Shown here piece by piece: positions 58,264-64,000 of a DNA stretch of 64,000 nt. The notes under the pieces are model-generated. The model made no database searches. It was not told the DNA's origin and was given only the letters and a program-made list of their open reading frames with translations. Numbering within the stretch: position 1 is the first letter of the stretch; every line of letters begins with the position of its first letter. The position numbers and the translations under genes were made by a program. Origin of the DNA: Actinomadura violacea (GTDB taxonomy: Bacteria; Actinomycetota; Actinomycetes; Streptosporangiales; Streptosporangiaceae); contig NZ_JAGEPF010000034.1 of the NCBI RefSeq assembly GCF_017573465.1, positions 1 to 64,000 on the forward strand, written 5' to 3'.

Positions 58264-59862
58264 GTGCTGAACCACGCTGGAAGAAGGGCCGCCGCCGGGA
58301 CGGCCGCCGCCGTCACCCTCGCCGTCGCCGGCGCCGCAGCGGCCCCCGCGTCCGCCGCCCCCGCACGGCCCGGTCCCGACCCCGCGCCCCGGCCCTCCGG
58401 GCTCGCCTGGCACGCCTGCCCCGCCAAGGACCCGGTCGAGGGCGGCCGCCTCAAGGGCCTGCAGTGCGCGACGCTGCGGGTGCCGCTCGACTACGCGCAT
58501 CCCGGCGGCGAGCAGATCACCCTGGCGCTGTCCCGCGCCCGGCACACCGCGAAGAAGAGCCAGGGCGTCGTGCTGCTCAACCGCGGCGGGCCCGGCGCGC
58601 ACGGCCGCGACCTCGCGGGCGTCTTCCACGCGGCGATGCCGCGGAGCGTCGCCGCGTCCTACGACTGGATCGGGTTCGACCCGCGCGGCGTGGGCGCGAG
58701 CCGGCCCGCGCTGGTGTGCGGCAAGAGCTACCAGGACCCGGGGCGCGCCCGTCCCGACAGCGTCCCGGAGAACGCCGCGGCCGAACGGGCGTGGAAGCAG
58801 CGGGCCCGCGCCTACGCCCGCGACTGCGTCAAGCGGTACCGCACGGTCCTGCCGCACATGGGGACCGCCGACTGGGTGCGCGACATGGACGCGATCCGGC
58901 GCGCGCTGCACCAGAAGAAGATCAACTACTTCGGCTACTCCTACGGCACCTACCTCGGCGCCGTGTACGCCTCGACGTATCCCGGCCGCGTCCGCCGCAT
59001 GGTGCTCGACAGCGTCGTCAAGCCCAGCGGCGTCTGGTACGGCGACAACATCGACCAGAACGTCGCCTTCGAGAAGCGGATCAAGGCGTTCTTCACCTGG
59101 GTCGCCCGGCACCACGCGATCTACAAGCTCGGACGCAGCGAGGGCCAGGTCGCCGGCGCCTACGACCGCGCCCGCGCCGCGCTGAAGGCCAAGCCGATCG
59201 ACGGCAGGATCGGCGCGGACGAGCTGGACGACACCTTCCTCGCCGACGGCTACGGCGACTACGGCTGGGCCGCGCACGCCGCCGCGCTGTCGGCGTACGC
59301 CGTCCGGCACGACCCGGGCCCGCTCCGCAAGGCGTGGCAGCCGCCGTCGTGGCTCGACCAGAACAACTACGCCGTCTACAGCGCCGTCCAGTGCCGCGAC
59401 GCGGCCTGGCCGCGCGACTGGCAGCGCTGGCACGGCGACAGCGAACGCCTGTACCACGAGGGCTACAAGTTCGAGACCTGGAGCAACACCTGGTACAACG
59501 CGCCCTGCGCGTTCTGGGGCGTGCCCGGCGGGCCGCCGCCGCGGGTGGGGGCGGGGTCGTCGCTCGCGCCGATGCTGCTGGTGCAGGGCACCGAGGACGC
59601 CGCCACCCCGTACCCGGGCGCGCTCGAGACGCACCGCCTCTTCCCCACGTCCCGGCTGCTCGTCCAGGCCGGAGGCGGCAACCACGGGGTGACGCTGTCG
59701 GGCGACAAGTGCATCGACCGCAAGGTCGCCGCCTACCTCGGCAAGGGCGCCCTGCCGAAGGACCGGCCGGGCCCGGACGCCACCTGCAAGGCCCCGGCGC
59801 CGCCCGAGCCGAGCTCCGCCACCAAGCACGGCAGGTCCCACCACACCGCCACCCACAAGTGA
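58264..59862 (+). CDS. Secreted S33 tripeptidyl-aminopeptidase-like alpha/beta hydrolase 3
   Basis: 532 residues with a signal peptide ending near ASAAPA. Nucleophile elbow GYSYGTYLG (S226), WIGFDPRGVG, acid in TEDAATPYPG, histidine in GGNHGVT. The oxyanion loop is NRGGPGAHG where genes 1 and 2 have NPGGPGG, so specificity may differ. The histidine-rich tail (KHGRSHHTATHK) is unusual. It lacks the upstream block of the other two. GTG at 58264 follows a G-rich run. Confidence 0.85.
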   Translation: MLNHAGRRAAAGTAAAVTLAVAGAAAAPASAAPARPGPDPAPRPSGLAWHACPAKDPVEGGRLKGLQCATLRVPLDYAHPGGEQITLALSRARHTAKKSQGVVLLNRGGPGAHGRDLAGVFHAAMPRSVAASYDWIGFDPRGVGASRPALVCGKSYQDPGRARPDSVPENAAAERAWKQRARAYARDCVKRYRTVLPHMGTADWVRDMDAIRRALHQKKINYFGYSYGTYLGAVYASTYPGRVRRMVLDSVVKPSGVWYGDNIDQNVAFEKRIKAFFTWVARHHAIYKLGRSEGQVAGAYDRARAALKAKPIDGRIGADELDDTFLADGYGDYGWAAHAAALSAYAVRHDPGPLRKAWQPPSWLDQNNYAVYSAVQCRDAAWPRDWQRWHGDSERLYHEGYKFETWSNTWYNAPCAFWGVPGGPPPRVGAGSSLAPMLLVQGTEDAATPYPGALETHRLFPTSRLLVQAGGGNHGVTLSGDKCIDRKVAAYLGKGALPKDRPGPDATCKAPAPPEPSSATKHGRSHHTATHK

Positions 59863-59909
59863 AACCGCCGGTGGGGGAGCCGGTGGAGGTACGAGGCGCC
59901 GGGACGTCA

Positions 59910-59934
59910 TAGGCTTGTCAGCGTGGTGCTGACA
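59910..59934 (+). promoter_or_regulatory. Leaderless-type promoter with dyad upstream of the GNAT gene
   Basis: TAGGCT (59910-59915) is a -10-like box. It is overlapped downstream by the perfect dyad TGTCAGC-gtggt-GCTGACA (59916-59934), well placed for a repressor to cover the transcription start. Confidence 0.5.
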
Positions 59935-59994
59935 GTGCAGTACGCCGCGCCGGGCCGAGCCGGGCGCGGCCCGGCCTCGCCGGGGGGCCGGTAG
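59923..59994 (+). CDS. Possible leaderless 23-residue upstream ORF
   Basis: A GTG seven bases after the TAGGCT box opens a frame MVLTVQYAAPGRAGRGPASP plus three residues, ending in TAG two bases before the GNAT start codon. Leaderless short ORFs coupled to the next gene are common in mycobacteria. Whether it is translated is unknown. Confidence 0.35.
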   Translation: MVLTVQYAAPGRAGRGPASPGGR

Positions 59995-59996
59995 CC

Positions 59997-60845
59997 GTGC
60001 GCATGCTGGGGTCGCTGCCGGTACGGGTCCTCGACGACCGGTACCGCGCGGAGGCGCTCGCGATCCTCGACGCCGACCCGGTGGCCAACGTGTTCGTCGG
60101 CTCCCGCGTGCACGCGGCCGGGCTCGACCCGCGCCGCCTCGGCGCCCAGATGTGGGGCTACCTGCGCGACGGCCGACTGTCCGCGCTGTGCTACTCGGGC
60201 GCCAACCTGATCCCGGTCGCCGCCGGGCCGGAGGCGGTCCGCGCGTTCGCCGAGCGGGCGCAGGCGCAGGGCCGCCGCTGCTCGTCGATCGTCGGGCCGG
60301 TCGGCGCGGTCGGCGACCTGTGGGAGATCCTCGCGCCGTACTGGGGACCGCCCCGGGCCGTCCGCGCGGCGCAGCCGGTGATGGCGACCTCCGCCGTCCC
60401 GGACGTGCCGGCCGACCCCGGCGTCCGCCGGGTGCGGATGGAGGAGTTCGACGTCCTCTACCCGGCCTGCGTCGCGATGTTCACCGAGGAGGTCGGCGTC
60501 TCCCCGAACAGCGGCGACGGGGGAGTGCTGTACCGGGCGCGGGTCGCCGAGCTGATCCGCGACGGCCGCGCGTTCGCCCGGATCGAGGACGGCCGGGTGA
60601 TGTTCAAGGCGGAGGTCGGCGCCGTCACCCCGCGCGCGTGCCAGGTGCAGGGCGTGTGGGTGCCGCCGGACCTGCGCGGGCAGGGCCTGTCGGTGGCGGG
60701 CATGTCGGCGGTCGTGCGGGAGGCGCTGCGCGGCATCGCGCCGACGGTGTCGCTGTACGTCAACGACTACAACACGCGGGCGCGGGCCGCCTACCGCCGG
60801 GTCGGCTTCGCCGAGCACGGCTCGTTCATGTCGATCCTGTTCTAG
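59997..60845 (+). CDS. GNAT-family acetyltransferase with DUF4081 domain
   Basis: A 282-residue protein: an N-terminal DUF4081-like domain (about 1-125) and a C-terminal GNAT domain with VQGVWVPPDLRGQGLSVAGM (acetyl-CoA loop) and LYVNDYNTRARAAYRRVGF. This is the gene that normally follows ispG in actinobacteria (Rv2867c position in Mycobacterium), here separated from it by three peptidase genes. Substrate unknown. GTG at 59997; an in-frame ATG at 60003 is possible. Confidence 0.88.
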   Translation: MRMLGSLPVRVLDDRYRAEALAILDADPVANVFVGSRVHAAGLDPRRLGAQMWGYLRDGRLSALCYSGANLIPVAAGPEAVRAFAERAQAQGRRCSSIVGPVGAVGDLWEILAPYWGPPRAVRAAQPVMATSAVPDVPADPGVRRVRMEEFDVLYPACVAMFTEEVGVSPNSGDGGVLYRARVAELIRDGRAFARIEDGRVMFKAEVGAVTPRACQVQGVWVPPDLRGQGLSVAGMSAVVREALRGIAPTVSLYVNDYNTRARAAYRRVGFAEHGSFMSILF

Positions 60846-60945
60846 CCGCCGGCCGTTCCCCTCGCCTTGCGGCGCCGGAGTCGCCGGACTTGTCGGTGCG
60901 TGCCGGATCTGCGCTGGATGCCTGACTCGGCGCCGGATCGGCCGG

Positions 60946-60951
60946 TACGAT
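60946..60951 (+). promoter_or_regulatory. Leaderless-type promoter of the HTH pair
   Basis: TACGAT ends six bases before the GTG at 60958; CTGACT at 60922-60927 is a -35-like box with an 18-base spacer. Confidence 0.55.
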
Positions 60952-60957
60952 CCGGCC

Positions 60958-61845
60958 GTGGAGTTCGCCGTGGCGTTCCGGCAGGCCGTCCAGGCGAGCG
61001 GGCTGACCCTGGAGCGGATCCGCCACCGGCTCGGCCGGCGCGGGCTGGCCGTCAGCGTGGCCACGCTCAGCTACTGGCAGCGCGGCCGCAGCCGCCCCCG
61101 CTCCCGCGCCGCCGTCGCGCTCCTGGAAGAGGTCCTCGACGTGCCGCCCGGCACGCTGACCGGACCCTTGGACGAGGCCGCGCCCGCGCCCGTCCCGCCG
61201 CGCCCCGGAGCGACCGCGGTCGCCGCGGGCGAGCTGTGGCCCGACCCGCAGCGGTACGCCGACCTCGTCGGGCAGCTCGACCGGTCCGGGGACCACCGGC
61301 TCGAACGGCTCAGCGTCCACGACGTCTACCGGCTCGACGAGGGCGGCCCCCGCTGGGCGCTGTCGGTCCGCGCGGTGCTGCGCGCGTCCGGCGACGACGT
61401 CGACCGCGTCGTCTGCGTCCACCGGACGGGCCCGGACGAGCCGCCGGACGGCGCCCCGGCGGAGCTGTCCTCGGCCCGGTACTGCCGGCCCGGCCGGGTC
61501 CGCGCCGGCGGCGGGCTGATGGCGTTCGAGCTGGTCTTCGACCGCGTCCTCGCGGCCGGGGACACCGCGGTCATCGAGTACGAGCTGCGGCCGTCCGGCG
61601 CGGGCCCCGCCGCGCCGCCGGACGGCTACGACCGGCGCTTCTCCCGGCCCGTGCACGACTACGTCGCGGTCGTCCAGTTCGCCGCGGGGCGGCTGCCCGC
61701 CCGCTGCTACGGCTTCACCGCAGACGGGCCGCTGGCGCCGCGGCGCCGCCTCGGCGAACTGTGGATCGGCACGTCGGGGAGCGCGAACATCGCGGCCGGG
61801 CCCGTCCGGCACGGCATCGTCGGAGTCGAGTGGGAGTGGCAGTGA
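60958..61845 (+). CDS. HTH-domain protein with unknown C-terminal domain, paralogue A
   Basis: 295 residues. An XRE-like HTH lies at the N-terminus (about 1-60): FRQAVQASGLTLERIRHRL, then VSVATLSYWQRGRSRPRS. A linker and a beta-rich domain of about 200 residues follow, with ERLSVHDVYRLDEGG, DRVVCVHRTG, GLMAFELVFDRVLAAGD and a closing RCYGFTADGPLAP and VGVEWEWQ. I do not recognise the C-terminal domain. It overlaps paralogue B in a GTGA, so the two are made together. Confidence 0.72.
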   Translation: MEFAVAFRQAVQASGLTLERIRHRLGRRGLAVSVATLSYWQRGRSRPRSRAAVALLEEVLDVPPGTLTGPLDEAAPAPVPPRPGATAVAAGELWPDPQRYADLVGQLDRSGDHRLERLSVHDVYRLDEGGPRWALSVRAVLRASGDDVDRVVCVHRTGPDEPPDGAPAELSSARYCRPGRVRAGGGLMAFELVFDRVLAAGDTAVIEYELRPSGAGPAAPPDGYDRRFSRPVHDYVAVVQFAAGRLPARCYGFTADGPLAPRRRLGELWIGTSGSANIAAGPVRHGIVGVEWEWQ

Positions 61846-62759
61846 CCGCAGCGCAGAGCGCCCCTGACGACGACCTCCTCCAGGTCCTGCGGTACGGGCC
61901 CTTCAACGTGGCGCTGCACGCCGCGATCCAGGCCCGCGGCCTCAGCCTCGACGCGCTGCGCCGTCGGCTGGAGGCGCAGGGCATCGCCGTCAGCCTGTCC
62001 ACGCTCAGCTACTGGCAGCGCGGCCGGACCCGCCCCGAACGCGCCGGGTCGCTGCGCGCCGTCCGCGGCCTGGAGGTCATCCTCGAACTGCCGCGGCACT
62101 CCATGCTCACCCTGCTCAAGCCGAACGCCGAGCGCCCGGCCGGGCCGTGGCCGCCGATCGAGGAGCTGTGCCCCGAGCCCGGCGTCCGCGACCTGCTGGA
62201 CGAGATCGGCGACGGCGGCGAACGCCGGCTCACCGGGCTCAGCCTGCACGACCAGCACGTCGTCGGCCGCCGCCGGGAGCTGCGCGAGGTCCGCACCCGC
62301 GCGGTGTTCCAGGCGCAGCGGCGCGGCGTCGACCGGTGGATCGCCGTCTACCACAACCCGCACGGCGCGCTGCCGACGTCGCGGACCGCGCGCGGCTGCC
62401 GGTTCGGCCGCGTCCGGATGGACGCCGCCGGCGGGCTCATCGCCGCCGAGCTGCTGTTCGACCGGGCGCTCGGCAGCGGCGAGACGTACCTGCTGGAGTA
62501 CGGCTTCGGGTTCGGCGAGGGCGGCCCGCCCGCCACCGAGGAGGGCCGCGGGTTCCGCACCCCGCAGCACGAGTACCTCATCGAGGTGAGCTTCCACCCG
62601 GCCGCGCTGCCCGCCCGCTGCTACCGGACGTGGCGCCCCGACGGCCAGACCGCCCTGGAGGACGCCGCGGACCTGCGGCTGTCCAGCTACCACAACGTCC
62701 ACTTCATCGAGTTCGGCATGCCGGCCGGGTACCACGGCATCCGCTGGGAGTGGTCCTAG
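61842..62759 (+). CDS. HTH-domain protein with unknown C-terminal domain, paralogue B
   Basis: 305 residues with the same plan as paralogue A. HTH about 18-75 (FNVALHAAIQARGLSLDALR, then VSLSTLSYWQRGRTRPER), then GLSLHDQHVVGRRRELREVR, DRWIAVYHNPHG, GLIAAELLFDRALGSGETYL, LPARCYRTWRPDG and GIRWEWS. The shared motifs LSxHD, GL(M/I)AxELxFDR, RCY and WEW mark a common domain. A heterodimeric regulator is a natural inference. Confidence 0.72.
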   Translation: MTAAQSAPDDDLLQVLRYGPFNVALHAAIQARGLSLDALRRRLEAQGIAVSLSTLSYWQRGRTRPERAGSLRAVRGLEVILELPRHSMLTLLKPNAERPAGPWPPIEELCPEPGVRDLLDEIGDGGERRLTGLSLHDQHVVGRRRELREVRTRAVFQAQRRGVDRWIAVYHNPHGALPTSRTARGCRFGRVRMDAAGGLIAAELLFDRALGSGETYLLEYGFGFGEGGPPATEEGRGFRTPQHEYLIEVSFHPAALPARCYRTWRPDGQTALEDAADLRLSSYHNVHFIEFGMPAGYHGIRWEWS

Positions 62760-62760
62760 C

Positions 62761-63177
62761 TCACGTGACGAGGAGGCCGAGCAGCCGGTCGAGCTCGGCC
62801 GCCGGGTCGCCGGTGAGGCCGGCGTGCACCGGGCCCGGCTGGACGATCGTGCTGCGCGGCGCCGTCAGCCACCGGAACCGCGCGCCCGGCGCCTCCTTCG
62901 CGGCCTGCCCGGCGCGCTCGCCGCCGCAGCAGATCGCGTCCACGCCCTTCAGCGCGGACCGCACGCCCTCCAGGTCCAGCGACGGGTCGAGCGCGAGCAG
63001 CCGGCGCTCGTCCAGGTGGGTGCGGCAGCCGAGGTAGTCCAGCGCGCGGCAGTACACCACCACGCCCACGTTCATGCTCTCGCCGCGCTCGACCCTGGGC
63101 ACGACGCGCAGCGCCGCGTACTCGAACACGGTCGGCTCGCCGGCCGTCCGGATGTTGCTCTTCGGGACGTCGCTCAC
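62761..63177 (-). CDS. DUF3037-domain protein
   Basis: 138 residues: FEYAALRVVPRVERGESMNV, GVVVYCRALDYLGCR, ERRLLALDPSLDLEGVR and FRWLTAPRSTIVQPGPVHAG are characteristic of DUF3037. Function unknown, but the gene regularly accompanies a HipA-family kinase gene, as here. GTG at 63177 overlaps the kinase stop (GTGA). Confidence 0.85.
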   Translation of the reverse strand: MSDVPKSNIRTAGEPTVFEYAALRVVPRVERGESMNVGVVVYCRALDYLGCRTHLDERRLLALDPSLDLEGVRSALKGVDAICCGGERAGQAAKEAPGARFRWLTAPRSTIVQPGPVHAGLTGDPAAELDRLLGLLVT

Positions 63178-63998
63178 GCGGGACCGCCCAGCCAGCCCGG
63201 ACGGTTCTCGCCGCGCCGCGTCCCGGTGTCCGGCCGGTGGCCGCTGACGTCCAGGTCGGGCAGCCAGTCGCGGGGCTTCCCGGCCCGCGGCAGCAGAATG
63301 TCCACGTACGCGTCGCGCACCTCCTGCGGGCCGGCGAACCCGGGCTCGTTCTCCAGCCACAGGTCGGGCACCAGCGCGGTCACCTCCCGCAGCAGACCCT
63401 CGGTGATCTGCGGAGCCAGCTCCGACTCCGCCTCCTCCAGCCGCGTCGCGAACGGCGTCAGCACATGGTCGTCCACGTCGTACGGGCCGGAGAACAGCCG
63501 CGCGGCGTTCGCCCACGCGTGGTGGAAGATGAGGCTCGCGCCGTGGTCGATCAGCCACACGTCCCCGTGCCAGACCAGCATGTTCGGGTTGCGCCAGCTC
63601 CGGTCGACGTTGCCGATGAACGCGTCCAGCCACAGCACCCGCGACGCGAACAGCCGGTCCGGCCGCCAGCCGAGCGGGTCGAACCCGAGCGAACCGGGCA
63701 GGAAGTCGACGCCGAGGTTCCAGCCGGGGCTGGCCTTCAGCAGGTCCTGCACGTCGGGGTCGGGCTCGTGCCGGCCGATCGCCGGGTCGAGGTCGATGAG
63801 CACCTGGTCGGGCACCCGGAAGCCGAGCCGCCGCGCCAGCTCGCCCGCGACCACCTCGGCGATCAGCGCCTTGCGGCCCTGCCCGGCGCCGTGGAACTTC
63901 ATGACGTAGGTGCCGAGGTCGTCGGCCTCGACGACGCCCGGCAGCGACCCGCCCTCGCGCAGCGGCGTCACGTAACGGATGGCGGTCACATGTGGCAA
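63174..63998 (-). CDS. HipA-family kinase (5' end at window edge)
   Basis: About 274 residues. GTYVMKFHGAGQGRKALIAE, VVAGELARRLGFRVP, LWLDAFIGNVDRSWRNPNML (catalytic-loop region with D and N) and VWLIDHGASLIFHH (metal-binding D) are HipA-kinase-like. True HipA toxins phosphorylate a tRNA synthetase; this short form is coupled to DUF3037 instead of a HipB antitoxin. The start is uncertain: TTG at 63998 or GTG at 63989, and the real one could lie beyond the window. Confidence 0.82.
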   Translation of the reverse strand: MPHVTAIRYVTPLREGGSLPGVVEADDLGTYVMKFHGAGQGRKALIAEVVAGELARRLGFRVPDQVLIDLDPAIGRHEPDPDVQDLLKASPGWNLGVDFLPGSLGFDPLGWRPDRLFASRVLWLDAFIGNVDRSWRNPNMLVWHGDVWLIDHGASLIFHHAWANAARLFSGPYDVDDHVLTPFATRLEEAESELAPQITEGLLREVTALVPDLWLENEPGFAGPQEVRDAYVDILLPRAGKPRDWLPDLDVSGHRPDTGTRRGENRPGWLGGPA

Positions 63999-64000
63999 CA

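Overview
The window is high-GC DNA, densely coding, with strong G/C preference at third codon positions, many GTG starts and several TTG starts, and stop/start overlaps such as ATGA and GTGA. Gene order is that of an actinomycete: xerC, M23 peptidase, rpsB, tsf, pyrH, frr, cdsA, rlmN at one end and dxr, M50 protease, ispG, GNAT at the other. This fits the Streptosporangiales/Streptomycetales; Actinomadura or Thermomonosporaceae is a reasonable guess that the sequence alone cannot prove. No rRNA, tRNA, CRISPR array or transposase gene was recognised.

Layout. 0-3 kb: a comM fragment cut off after about 53 codons, yraN, a tyrosine recombinase and an M23 peptidase. 2.8-9.7 kb: the translation and lipid housekeeping block (rpsB, tsf, pyrH, frr, cdsA), a SUFU-domain protein and rlmN. 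9.7-14.9 kb: accessory DNA with a four-repeat DivIVA-like protein, a DUF1963 protein, an ABC exporter operon holding a low-complexity repeat ORF, an array of 26-bp hairpin repeats, a HIT protein, a degenerate G-rich spacer and an orphan DUF1778 antitoxin. 15-22.7 kb: an Lrp-regulated polyamine uptake and catabolism operon (aldehyde dehydrogenase, PotABCD-like transporter, FAD oxidase). 22.7-25.3 kb: a PH-domain protein, an unrecognised protein and a membrane-anchored coiled-coil protein.

25.4-35.0 kb holds the most striking system: seven co-directional, translationally coupled genes on the minus strand. In order of transcription they are a coiled-coil protein, a PknG-type kinase, a PP2C phosphatase, a VWA protein, a zinc-ribbon FHA protein, a GlnX-like membrane sensor and a GlnH-like amino-acid-binding lipoprotein. 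It looks like an enlarged form of the GlnH-GlnX-PknG amino-acid-sensing pathway known from mycobacteria, with phosphatase, phosphothreonine reader and VWA scaffold in the same operon.

35.2-41 kb: short single genes (WYL protein, acyltransferase, methyltransferases, TrmB regulator, YbdK-type ligase, alpha/beta hydrolase), several with leaderless-type promoters. 41-45.8 kb: a PucR regulator divergent from a class III aminotransferase and methylmalonate-semialdehyde dehydrogenase, probably for omega-amino acids such as GABA or beta-alanine, and so a plausible continuation of the polyamine pathway. 45.7-49.9 kb: a GT-C-like membrane protein, a small hypothetical and a solute-binding lipoprotein. 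50-61 kb: the isoprenoid/site-2-protease block dxr, M50, ispG, GNAT, interrupted by three tandem secreted S33 tripeptidyl-aminopeptidase-like genes, two of which share an upstream regulatory block. 61-64 kb: an unusual pair of tandem HTH paralogues, then a DUF3037 protein coupled to a HipA-family kinase.
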